NCBI GenBank assembly: GCA_032054765.1 | Contig: DAMBSC010000018.1 | Coordinates: 30,322-94,321 of the forward strand | Length of the DNA: 64,000 bases | Reading direction: 5' to 3' | Source of the DNA: DFXE01 sp032054765 | Lineage (GTDB): Bacteria; Bacteroidota; Bacteroidia; Bacteroidales; Tannerellaceae | In this document: positions 27,701 to 34,907 of the stretch, piece after piece | Numbering within the stretch: the stretch's first letter is position 1 | Layout of the letters: each line of letters begins with the position of its first letter | The notes under the pieces: model-generated | What the model saw: the letters and a program-made list of their open reading frames with translations, nothing else | What the model was told of the DNA's origin: nothing | Databases searched by the model: none | Translations under genes and position numbers: made by a program

Positions 27701-28167
27701 CGGAAATTGTATATGGTTTCGGAGGTTCGGTCATTTATAAAAATATTGATTTTTCTTTCTTTTTCCAGGGAGTAGCAAATACAAGTATTTTCTTAGATAA
27801 AATACATCCTTTCTCTGCCGCCCAATCCACGCTATTGAAATTCATCGCGGATGATTATTGGCGGGAGGACAACCAGGAGGCTGCTTATCCCAGATTGATT
27901 AATAATGTGGATTTTCATAATAACTTCCAGGCGTCTACTTTCTGGCTCCGAAACGGAGCTTTCCTTCGTTTGAAAAATATAGAAGTTGGATATACCTATA
28001 AGTTTGCCCGCATATATTTGTCCGGACATAACTTGTTGACATTCTCTCCTTTCAAGCTTTGGGATCCTGAAATTGGTAGTAACAGGGACAATAACGAAGC
28101 CGGATTCAATGGATTAAAGTATCCGAACTTGAAAGTAGCGACAATCGGTTTACAATTGAATTTTTAA
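24724..28167 (+). CDS. SusC-family TonB-dependent receptor with STN domain (PUL2)
   Basis: This is an outer-membrane transporter and signal transducer of 1147 residues. The long N-terminus (MTNNLLFGIPYPNIKK) before a hydrophobic core that ends in NSYSQ is usual for receptors paired with ECF/FecR systems. A secretin/TonB short N-terminal (STN) domain (about 48-115) gives the contact with FecR. A carboxypeptidase-regulatory domain (about 138-215) follows, then the plug with GEVVVVGFGTQKK and the signature YGARGANGVILITT. The barrel ends in LQLNF. The start at 24724 is preferred over an internal ATG at 24784 because the latter cuts into the usual extended signal. It lies 134 bp after fecR and 12 bp before susD, so it probably has its own sigma-dependent promoter. 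Confidence 0.96.
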   Translation: MTNNLLFGIPYPNIKKLTRIMRILTLLILIGCHWINAANSYSQNTKLTLDITNETLKDVFHKIEKNSEYIFFYSGDINVNRSVSVHVNNLTIDQILSQVLKNTGYTYSIDDRQIFIKAAPASVRRKIEPRREEVQQQISITGTVVDKGGEPVIGANIIVKNQPTVGTVTDLDGNFSLNISPNSVLQISYIGYITQEVIVKDNKQAIKVTLVEDSEMVGEVVVVGFGTQKKASVVGSIQTVKPQDLRVPSASLSNSFAGRIAGMVAVQRGGEPGADGARFWVRGISTFSGQTDPLIFIDGVESSDSDMNALSPEVIENFSVLKDATATALYGARGANGVILITTRSGRANERATVNIRAQNSFSMPTRMIELADGIDYMNAYNYAIQNRTPDATPRFSEEKITNTMNNVDPLVFPNVDWQKYMFKDFTLNQMANLNVSGGTKKVTYFMSANINNDNGMLEKDRLNKYDNNIKQFRISFQGNIGAQLTPTTKVNLRINSQILEYGGSSTSTDDIYTAIFEAPPVMFAPVYPSEGSQHIRFGNHEGGPLPEDGTNIYKNPYAMMVKGYADRSESTVTTTFDFAQDLDIITKGLKVKGLISFKNWTMTKVTRHFTPYYYAIDKYWKNENGQYEHTLKSVTNGTEALSTWSENKGDRLLNIQASMDYANTFNDVHEVGAMLVYLQREENINNPDGDFYKTLPVRNQGIAGRLTYGYDSRYLVEVNFGYNGSENFQEGHRFGFFPSAAVGYNISNESFFEPILPVISNLKIRGSWGIVGNSFTDPKFPYLTFVNLGGGRYTFGNDWQTSKAGAVITKYGVDGAKWEKGIKTNLGLDLGLFNNLSLSVDVFKEVRNNIFMRRRIIPAETGITGDLNPFANLGKVENKGIDMSLTFNKAINKDLLISAQGSFTFARNKLLEKDEPRFPENELYRTEIGKPLNMYNTLIADGFFLDEEDIANSPEQTFSGNYKPGDIKYKDLNGDGKIDDNDRMLTGHPVIPEIVYGFGGSVIYKNIDFSFFFQGVANTSIFLDKIHPFSAAQSTLLKFIADDYWREDNQEAAYPRLINNVDFHNNFQASTFWLRNGAFLRLKNIEVGYTYKFARIYLSGHNLLTFSPFKLWDPEIGSNRDNNEAGFNGLKYPNLKVATIGLQLNF

Positions 28168-28179
28168 AAGATATAAGAT

Positions 28180-30030
28180 ATGAAAAATATACAAAAACTT
28201 ATAATGATATTGCTTGGTTTCTTTCTCCTTACCGGATGCGATTACCTGGATATAGTACCTGATGATACGGCTACGTTGGAAGATGCTTTTAAAGATGAGA
28301 TCAAGGCGGAAGAATTTGTGTATAGTTGTTATAGTTTTCTTCCCAATTATCAGAATTACCGGAATAATTTTTCCTGGGTGATGTCTAATGAATTTGTTAG
28401 CTCTTATCATTGGGGTGTACAATACTTCTCTTTTCTTCAGATCCAGCAATCCTTATATAATCCCTCAAATCCGGTTTTGGATATCTGGCGGGATAGTTAC
28501 AAAGGGATACGTCAGTGCTATTTATTTCTGAATAATATTGAAAAAGTAATCCCGATTACCATGCCGACTGGTGAATTCGAAGCAAAAAAGAAGGTATGGG
28601 TAGCAGAAAGCCGATTCTTAATAGCTTATTATCATTATATATTACTTCAGAATTACGGTCCTGTTTGTCTGGTTAAAGATGAGATCGGACTGGCAGCTCC
28701 TGAAGAAGAATTCTTTTTATCCCGGACTCCTTATGACGAATGTGTGGAGCAGATTGCAGCATGGATGGATGAAGCTATTACCGATCTACCTCTTACTGTA
28801 AATGCCTCAGATTATGGGCGAATCACCAAGGTGGCTGCACAAGCTATTAAGTCGAGGATGTATTTATATGCGGCAAGCCCTCTGTTTAACGGGAACAGCG
28901 AATATTATGCGAATTTCTTAACAAAAGATGGAAAACATCTGATCAGCCAAACATACGATAAAGAAAAATGGAAAAAGGCGATGGATGAAACGAAAAAGGC
29001 TATCGATATGGCTGAAAACGCAGGGTTTAAATTATATAAATACAATTCATCCAAGCAGTTAAGTACCTTTGACCAGGCTATTGCCAATGCCCGCTATACC
29101 ATGATAGATAAATGGAATAGCGAATTGATATGGGGATATAGCGGTTATAAAGAAGAAACAGTGAATGACTGGGCACCATCTTATCAGTTGGGAGTGATCC
29201 AAAACGGATTCAGAAACGGTACAACTCCTCCGTTTGGCGGTGTAGGGCCTACATTGACCGCTGTGGAAATGTTCTATTCAAATAAAGGTATCCCTGCAGA
29301 TAAAGATCCGGAATTCGATTGGAATAACCGTCTGAAAATAGCTCAGGGAGATTCTACCATACGCCTGCATCGTAATCGTGAACCTCGTTTTTACGCGTAT
29401 ATTGGGTATGACAGAGGCTCGTATGAGATAAATGGTGATACGGTGACACTTTATATGCGTTTTAAAGAACAAAACGGATGTAGAGATCTGAATACCGATC
29501 ATTTATATGGAGGATATGCCGTAAAGAAAGGGGTGAATCCAAACAGTAAGGCGACCAGTACGACATTTAGCCTTGAAACTTATCCATTCCCGTTGATTCG
29601 TCTTGGAGAACTTTATCTGAATTATGCAGAAGCATGTGCAGAATATAACGGAAGTCTTGATGGTGATGCGCTACGCTATTTTAATGCAATCCGTGAAAAA
29701 GCCGGTATACCTGATCTAAAGACGGCCTTTGGCGATCCGTCAGGCCCAACTCTGGTAGAGATTGTCCATCGTGAAAAAATGATTGATTTTATGTTTGAAG
29801 GGCACTGGCTCTACGATCTGAAACGCTGGAAAAAGGCAGAAAGTTTCTTTGCACCTGATAAAGAAGGGATGAGAGGATTGTGTTCAGTAGGCGCTACTGC
29901 CGAAGAATTCTACAGGGATTATAAGTTGATCGGGCGGCCATATATCTTCCATCGGAAACAATACCTGCATCCAATCAATAACGATGATATTAATGTGAAT
30001 CATAATCTGGTGCAAAATCCCGGATGGTAA
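28180..30030 (+). CDS. SusD/RagB-family lipoprotein (PUL2)
   Basis: This 616-residue protein has a lipoprotein signal (LLTGCDYLDIVPDD, the usual form at the start of SusD proteins). TPR-like helices follow, with ESRFLIAYYHYILLQNYGP. The C-terminal RagB part contains RLGELYLNYAEACAEYNG and a final FMFEGHWLYDLKRWKKAE, where R/K residues occupy the usual 'F-E-G-x-R-x-x-D-L-R-R-W' segment. It starts 12 bp after susC and should cap that transporter. The ligand is not known, but the ECF/FecR/STN wiring is often associated with host-type glycans; this is inference from the family, not from the sequence. Confidence 0.95.
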   Translation: MKNIQKLIMILLGFFLLTGCDYLDIVPDDTATLEDAFKDEIKAEEFVYSCYSFLPNYQNYRNNFSWVMSNEFVSSYHWGVQYFSFLQIQQSLYNPSNPVLDIWRDSYKGIRQCYLFLNNIEKVIPITMPTGEFEAKKKVWVAESRFLIAYYHYILLQNYGPVCLVKDEIGLAAPEEEFFLSRTPYDECVEQIAAWMDEAITDLPLTVNASDYGRITKVAAQAIKSRMYLYAASPLFNGNSEYYANFLTKDGKHLISQTYDKEKWKKAMDETKKAIDMAENAGFKLYKYNSSKQLSTFDQAIANARYTMIDKWNSELIWGYSGYKEETVNDWAPSYQLGVIQNGFRNGTTPPFGGVGPTLTAVEMFYSNKGIPADKDPEFDWNNRLKIAQGDSTIRLHRNREPRFYAYIGYDRGSYEINGDTVTLYMRFKEQNGCRDLNTDHLYGGYAVKKGVNPNSKATSTTFSLETYPFPLIRLGELYLNYAEACAEYNGSLDGDALRYFNAIREKAGIPDLKTAFGDPSGPTLVEIVHREKMIDFMFEGHWLYDLKRWKKAESFFAPDKEGMRGLCSVGATAEEFYRDYKLIGRPYIFHRKQYLHPINNDDINVNHNLVQNPGW

Positions 30031-30068
30031 TTTATCATGAATCATTTATACAGATAAAAGACAAAACA

Positions 30069-30941
30069 ATGAAACATACGATATATATTATAAGTATTTT
30101 TATTTGCGGAATGCTGTTGACTTCATGTTCCGATGATTCAGGGCCTGTTCCTTCTCAGATACAACAGATACAAAGCATATCAGGTCCGGGATATATTGAT
30201 CTGCTTTGGGATGTTCCGACGGATTCCGGATATCATCATGTACGGGTTTCTTATTACGACCCCAGAAAAAAAGAAGACTGTGTCCGTCTGGCCAGTGTAT
30301 ATTCTCACTCGATGCGTGTAGAAAATACCAGAGCTAAATATGGAACATATACATTCAATGTACAAACGGTTAGCGAGTCAGGTAAAAAAGGAGATATACA
30401 GCAAGTAAGCGCTGTTTCCGGACCTGCTCCGAAAACAAAAACATGGATCGATACCAAAGGAGAATTACCATTGAGTCTTACCCAACTGTCTTCGAATGCT
30501 GCTGATCCAGATGAAGGACAATTAGAGCATCTTATTGATAATAATAATGAAACATTTTTCCATACGGATTGGCATTCAGAACCTCCGGCACCGCATTATA
30601 TCACGATCGATCTGGGTAAAACCGTTCAGGGTTTTATAATTGAGTATATTAACCGGAATAGTTCATGGACCATAGGAAACAGGCCAAAAGTGGCAGAAAT
30701 TCTTGTTAGCCCGGATAATGAAAATTGGGAACTCGTAGCAACGCTTAAAGATCTACCTGAACAGGCTTTAGAAAAATATACATCTCCAGGAATTATTATC
30801 GAAGGAGATATTCTGCCAAGATATATACGCTTTTCTGTAACGGAGGTCACTGAATATGGTCCTTCTTTCTGTATTGCAGAACTTAAAGTATATGAAGGTA
30901 ACATCGAAGTAATAGATCCTGAAGATCCAAATGATATGTGA
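30069..30941 (+). CDS. Lipoprotein with FN3-like and F5/8 type C domains (PUL2)
   Basis: From ATG 30069 the protein has 290 residues and a clean lipoprotein signal (LLTSC, about Cys19). A longer in-frame start at 30024 overlaps susD and lacks a signal, so it is rejected. The first domain (about 28-120) resembles a DUF4998/FN3-type sandwich, with PGYIDLLWDVPTDSGYHHVRV. The second (about 140-275) looks like an F5/8 type C (discoidin, CBM32-like) domain: LIDNNNETFFHTDWHS, YITIDLGKTVQGFIIEYINR and RYIRFSVTEV. It probably sits on the cell surface and binds glycan for the PUL2 SusCD pair. It is the last gene of PUL2, and no hydrolase accompanies it. Confidence 0.85.
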   Translation: MKHTIYIISIFICGMLLTSCSDDSGPVPSQIQQIQSISGPGYIDLLWDVPTDSGYHHVRVSYYDPRKKEDCVRLASVYSHSMRVENTRAKYGTYTFNVQTVSESGKKGDIQQVSAVSGPAPKTKTWIDTKGELPLSLTQLSSNAADPDEGQLEHLIDNNNETFFHTDWHSEPPAPHYITIDLGKTVQGFIIEYINRNSSWTIGNRPKVAEILVSPDNENWELVATLKDLPEQALEKYTSPGIIIEGDILPRYIRFSVTEVTEYGPSFCIAELKVYEGNIEVIDPEDPNDM

Positions 30942-30974
30942 ATTGCTCTGAAAGTGTTGCATAATTAAAATTAG

Positions 30975-31012
30975 TTAGCCTCAGGTGTAAATGTATTTCA
31001 ACCTGAGGCTAA
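30975..31012 (+). terminator. Hairpin at end of PUL2
   Basis: TTAGCCTCAGGT (30975-30986) and ACCTGAGGCTAA (31001-31012) pair over 12 bp around a 14-nt loop. No poly-T follows, so it may act as a transcript-end stabiliser rather than a classic intrinsic terminator. Confidence 0.6.
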
Positions 31013-31033
31013 TCTACATTAAAGAAATTGTAT

Positions 31034-31041
31034 TAACTTTG
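31034..31041 (+). promoter_or_regulatory. Putative -7 box of the AAA-DUF4435 gene
   Basis: TAACTTTG fits TAnnTTTG and would place transcription start near 31048. This leaves a leader of about 29 nt before ATG 31077 and only about 8 nt before the GTG at 31056, which supports ATG 31077 as the start. Confidence 0.5.
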
Positions 31042-31076
31042 GGGGAAGAAAAATAGTGTGCTATCCACATCATGTT

Positions 31077-32633
31077 ATGGAGCTGACTCTTCCTAAAAGA
31101 ATTAATGGTATCACTCCTGTTACACTGAGCACAAAAGTGCTGGTGGTAATCGGAGCAAACGGAGCAGGTAAAAGCTCGTTTGGTAAGGATTTATCTGAAC
31201 GATATAGCGAACAGGTAGAAAAAATATCTGGTATGCGTTCGCTCTTTTTAGCACCGGAGAATGAAGTATTAGTTGAAACCAAAGAGCTTAGCCATTTGCA
31301 AGCGCTTATAACCGAGCGTCTTTTCACACCACGCCTTTCGGCGTATGAAAAACTGATTCTTAAACTACAAGCTGAAGAATTTGACGCCGCAGTCGATTAT
31401 AAAGAAGCATGTAAAATTAATCCAAACCTTACTCCGCCGGTAACTAAAATAGATCAAATTCAGATTATATGGGAAAAGATGTTCCCCCAAAGCAGATTAG
31501 TACGTAAGTCCGGTTTTATAGAACTAACTGCGTCTAGCAAAAATGGGGAAGTGTATACTCCCGAACGGATGAGTGACGGCGAAAAGATCGTTTTTTACCT
31601 GATAGGTGCCGTGCTATGTGCTCGTCCAAATGCGCTATTGATCATCGAAGAACCGGAAGTTCTACTGCATGATTCTATAAAAAACACATTATGGGACGAA
31701 ATAGAAACTACACGTCCCGACTGTACATTTGTTTATCTTACTCATGATATGCATTTTGCTACATCAAGGGCTGATAGCCAATGTCTATGGATCAGATCTT
31801 ATGACGGAGAAATGCATCTATGGGATTACCAATTAATTGAAAGTAATGATAGCTTCCCTGAAGAATTATATATTGAAATCTTAGGAAGCCGCAAACCGAT
31901 ACTATTCGTTGAAGGTGATGAATCAAACAGTATAGATAACCGTCTTTATCCACTGGTTTTTCCAGATTATATGGTTAAGCCCGTAGGAGGCTGTCAGAAA
32001 GTAATAGAAACAACAAAAGCCTTTCGTCAACTGAATGATTTCCACACACTTGAATCGATTGGAATTATTGATCGCGATCGGCGTATACAAACAGAGATCG
32101 ATTATTTGCGAGAACAGCGTATCTTCGTTCCGAATGTTGCTGAAGTAGAAAACTTACTTTTGCTCGAACCGATTATTAAAACATTGGCCAGACGCATGAT
32201 GCAAGATCCTCAAACGGTATTCAGTCAGGTCAAAGAAAATGTAATCAGATTGTTTGAGAAAGATCTCGAATCGCAGGTTATTCTACATGCCCGTCACCGT
32301 GTACGAAAAAAACTTGAAATGGCTGTAAACCGTAAAGTTACAACCATTCAAGAATTAGTTGAACATGTGGATAGTATTAAGGATACTGTACATACACAAG
32401 AAATATATAATGGTATAAAAGAGAAATTTTCACAGTACATTGAAAAGAATAATTATGAAAAGATATTGCTGGTTTACAATCAAAAAGGAATACTACCTCA
32501 AAGTAACGCATGTAAAATATGCGGTATAAGTAATAAGGAAAGTTATCTAAATCTGGTATTATCCATTCTAAAAGAAAATGGAGCTGATGCAGAGATTATT
32601 CGTATGGCAATAAAGAAGTCGTTAGGGATGTAA
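31077..32633 (+). CDS. Fused AAA ATPase / DUF4435 (TOPRIM-like) protein, PARIS-like
   Basis: The 518-residue chain joins two domains that are separate proteins in PARIS anti-phage systems (AriA ATPase and AriB DUF4435 nuclease). The ATPase half (about 1-255) has Walker A GANGAGKS (26-33), an ABC-like MSDGEK signature (about 165-170), Walker B LLIIEEPE (187-194) and a switch histidine in FVYLTHD (His223). The DUF4435 half (about 270-518) shows the TOPRIM-type acidic set FVEGDES (Glu279), GIIDRDRR (Asp332, Asp334) and VAEVENLLL (Glu356/358). In PARIS, phage anti-restriction proteins trigger the nuclease, which attacks tRNA. Whether this compact fusion does so is inference; an OLD-like housekeeping role is also possible. 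An in-frame GTG at 31056 is an alternative start. The next gene begins 11 bp later, so they are probably co-transcribed. Confidence 0.85.
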   Translation: MELTLPKRINGITPVTLSTKVLVVIGANGAGKSSFGKDLSERYSEQVEKISGMRSLFLAPENEVLVETKELSHLQALITERLFTPRLSAYEKLILKLQAEEFDAAVDYKEACKINPNLTPPVTKIDQIQIIWEKMFPQSRLVRKSGFIELTASSKNGEVYTPERMSDGEKIVFYLIGAVLCARPNALLIIEEPEVLLHDSIKNTLWDEIETTRPDCTFVYLTHDMHFATSRADSQCLWIRSYDGEMHLWDYQLIESNDSFPEELYIEILGSRKPILFVEGDESNSIDNRLYPLVFPDYMVKPVGGCQKVIETTKAFRQLNDFHTLESIGIIDRDRRIQTEIDYLREQRIFVPNVAEVENLLLLEPIIKTLARRMMQDPQTVFSQVKENVIRLFEKDLESQVILHARHRVRKKLEMAVNRKVTTIQELVEHVDSIKDTVHTQEIYNGIKEKFSQYIEKNNYEKILLVYNQKGILPQSNACKICGISNKESYLNLVLSILKENGADAEIIRMAIKKSLGM

Positions 32634-32644
32634 AATCAGAAAAA

Positions 32645-34060
32645 ATGCGTACACCATCACTACAATATTTATATTTACAAAAGCCGATCACAATGGTCGT
32701 GCTTATTTGTATCGTAGCTGTTCTTCCCTGGATAGGTATTGGTAGTCTATCCAATGAGTGTGAAAGCCAGGAAGTAACTATTGCTACCTCCATGTTAGAA
32801 ACAAAGGATTGGGTATTACCTCAGGCATATAACCTCGAAATAGACTATCAACCTCCTATGGCTTATTGGCTTATGACTATATTCTCATTACCGCAAGGCC
32901 ATGTATCACCTTTCAGTGCACGTTTACCTTCTGCTCTGGCTTATATAGTACTTATAGGTTTTACACTTTTCTTTTTTGGAGAAAGGATCAAGTTTCAGGA
33001 AGCCTTTATAGGATCACTTCTGCTACTCTCCTGTTTGGGAATGCAGAGAGGAGGTATGATAAGCGGAACAGATATGTTATTCACGGCTTTTATTGTACTT
33101 GCATTATATTCCCTTTATCGTTGGGAGAACAAACTTGAATTGAAAGGATTACCCATCATTATCCCCATTCTATTGGGATGTGCGGTACTGACTAAAGGAT
33201 TAATAGGTATTATACTCCCCTTGATTATCTTTTGCATCCATCTCATTATTATACAGAAACATAGCTGGATAACCATATTTAAATCCGTATTTTATATAGG
33301 AGTTTCGGCCATGTTTTTACCGGTTATCTGGTACGTCGCTGCATGGAGAGATAGTGGAGGTGATTTCTGGCAAATTGTTTCAGCAAATAGTTATAACATT
33401 GGGTATGGCAGTGGAATACAGATAAATCTAATAGGATTAGTTTCTGGATTCATGCCATGGACAATATTCTTTTTCTTTTCTTTATTCGGGCTTAAGTTAT
33501 ACTGGCCTAAAAAGAGTTTGAAACAGATATTAATCGACTGTTGGCAACAATTCCGTTCAATCGAAAAAATCAAACGATTTAGTCTTATAGCATTGCTTTG
33601 TATTATTATATTCTTCTCTTTTCTACCACATAAAAGAAGTTTATATTTATTACCTGCTTATCCATTTATTGCCGTATTCCTGGCGCAATATGCGATTTAC
33701 CTCACTGAATACCGAACAAAAGTTACACGTGTGTTTGCCACTTTCCTATTATTAGGTGTCTGTTTTATTATTATATCTTTCTTTCTGGGAGCAACAGGAA
33801 TAATTAAGCCATTGCCTCATATTAATTATTTTAATTATGAAGGGCTTACACTTAGTGAGACAGGATTAGCACAGGGTTTATTAAGTAAGTTTGGCGCTTT
33901 GTTTATAAGTACAACATTGATCATCCTGTTAGCGACAGGTACGTTGATTTATCAACTGTTTAAGAAAATAAACATAAAGATTCTATATGCAACTATAGCG
34001 CTGACCATAGCCGTAAATTTTCTTATCAACGGCATTATTCTGCGTTTAATGACTGAATAA
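32645..34060 (+). CDS. ArnT/PMT-type membrane glycosyltransferase (GT39/GT83 class)
   Basis: This 471-residue protein has about ten to twelve membrane spans and the layout of polyprenyl-phosphate-sugar glycosyltransferases. The first periplasmic loop (about 35-65) carries acidic residues (SNECESQEVTIATSML) before DWVLPQ, the place where ArnT/PMT enzymes have their catalytic acid. A YQPPMAYWL segment, similar to the conserved PPL-YW motif, and LSCLGMQRGG further on are also family-like. The C-terminal part has KRSLYLLPAYPF, common to ArnT-like proteins. It would transfer a lipid-linked sugar or aminosugar to lipid A, glycan or protein on the periplasmic side. The acceptor is unknown. It follows the AAA-DUF4435 gene by 11 bp. 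Its last codons form the first unit of a heptamer repeat. Confidence 0.85.
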   Translation: MRTPSLQYLYLQKPITMVVLICIVAVLPWIGIGSLSNECESQEVTIATSMLETKDWVLPQAYNLEIDYQPPMAYWLMTIFSLPQGHVSPFSARLPSALAYIVLIGFTLFFFGERIKFQEAFIGSLLLLSCLGMQRGGMISGTDMLFTAFIVLALYSLYRWENKLELKGLPIIIPILLGCAVLTKGLIGIILPLIIFCIHLIIIQKHSWITIFKSVFYIGVSAMFLPVIWYVAAWRDSGGDFWQIVSANSYNIGYGSGIQINLIGLVSGFMPWTIFFFFSLFGLKLYWPKKSLKQILIDCWQQFRSIEKIKRFSLIALLCIIIFFSFLPHKRSLYLLPAYPFIAVFLAQYAIYLTEYRTKVTRVFATFLLLGVCFIIISFFLGATGIIKPLPHINYFNYEGLTLSETGLAQGLLSKFGALFISTTLIILLATGTLIYQLFKKINIKILYATIALTIAVNFLINGIILRLMTE

Positions 34061-34158
34061 TTGAATAGACTGAGTTAACTGAGTAACTGAATGACTGAAT
34101 AAACTCAATAATTCAGTATTCAATTTACTCAGTTCATTCAGTTATTCAATTATTCAGT
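34052..34158. repeat. Cruciform built of six direct and six inverted ACTGAAT-like heptamers
   Basis: ACTGAAT/ACTGAGT/ATTGAAT units start at 34052, 34060, 34069, 34078, 34086 and 34094. Their reverse complements start at 34111, 34118, 34127, 34136, 34144 and 34152. Together they form a roughly 107-bp imperfect palindrome between two convergent genes. The exact 12-mer ATGACTGAATAA occurs at 34049-34060 (including the stop codon of the glycosyltransferase gene) and again at 34091-34102. It could work as a bidirectional terminator; its build from short phased units suggests repeat expansion. Confidence 0.8.
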
Positions 34159-34166
34159 CTATTGGC

Positions 34167-34907
34167 TTATTCAAGCATTCGTTGCCTCACCACTTCATAG
34201 ATCATGATGGATGCCGCCACTGATACATTTAATGAGCCTATCGTTCCGAATTGAGGAATCTTTACCAGATGATCACAGATACGAAGATTATCCGTTGATA
34301 CTCCAAAATCTTCAGCTCCCATTACAACAGCCACCGGCCCTTCATAAGGTATGGATGTGTAGTTATCTGCTGCTTTCTCAGTAGCTGCAACCACCTGTAC
34401 ACCACTTTCCTTTAAGAATCGTATAGCCTTATTTATACTTTGCTCTTTACAAACGGGTAAAACATGTAATGCACCGGCAGAGGTCTTTACCGCATCAGCA
34501 TTCACCGTCACACTACCTTTAGCCGGAATAACAATAGCATCTACTCCGGCACATTCACAGGTGCGCGCAATAGCTCCAAAGTTCCGTACATCGGTAATAC
34601 CATCTAATAAAACGATAAACGGGTTTTTTCCTTGTTCAAAAATAAAAGGGATAATATCTTCCAAACGCTGATAAGTAACCGCCGAGATAAAAGCAATCAC
34701 TCCCTGGTGGTTTTTACGAGTTACCCGATCCAGACGCTCAACCGGTACACGCTGAACAGGAATATCTTTTCCTTTCAGTACATTGAAAAGTTCCTTAGAT
34801 AACTCACCCTGTAAATCTCTTTTGACTAATATTTTATCTATTTCTTTATCGGCCTGAATAGCTTCTATAACTGCGCGTATGCCGAATATCATTTCATTTT
34901 CTCTCAT
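34167..34907 (-). CDS. rlmB: 23S rRNA (guanosine-2'-O-)-methyltransferase RlmB-like (SpoU family)
   Basis: RlmB methylates the 2'-OH of G2251 in 23S rRNA. The 246-residue protein has the N-terminal substrate-binding domain (about 1-80, MIFGIRAVIEAIQADKEIDKILV) and the SPOUT domain with the three knot motifs: LDGITDVRNFGAIARTCECAG, VVMGAEDFGVS and IPQFGTIGSLNVSVAASIMIYE. Length and motifs match TrmH/RlmB-type enzymes. The RlmB assignment over a related SpoU enzyme rests on the N-terminal domain. The start overlaps the recN stop (ATGA), so it is the last gene of the coaBC-porD-recN-rlmB operon. Confidence 0.92.
   Translation of the reverse strand: MRENEMIFGIRAVIEAIQADKEIDKILVKRDLQGELSKELFNVLKGKDIPVQRVPVERLDRVTRKNHQGVIAFISAVTYQRLEDIIPFIFEQGKNPFIVLLDGITDVRNFGAIARTCECAGVDAIVIPAKGSVTVNADAVKTSAGALHVLPVCKEQSINKAIRFLKESGVQVVAATEKAADNYTSIPYEGPVAVVMGAEDFGVSTDNLRICDHLVKIPQFGTIGSLNVSVAASIMIYEVVRQRMLE

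Noticed and set aside
30024..30068. Longer start for the F5/8-type lipoprotein of PUL2
   Set aside because: The added 15 residues overlap the susD end and carry no signal; the ATG at 30069 begins a clean lipoprotein signal.
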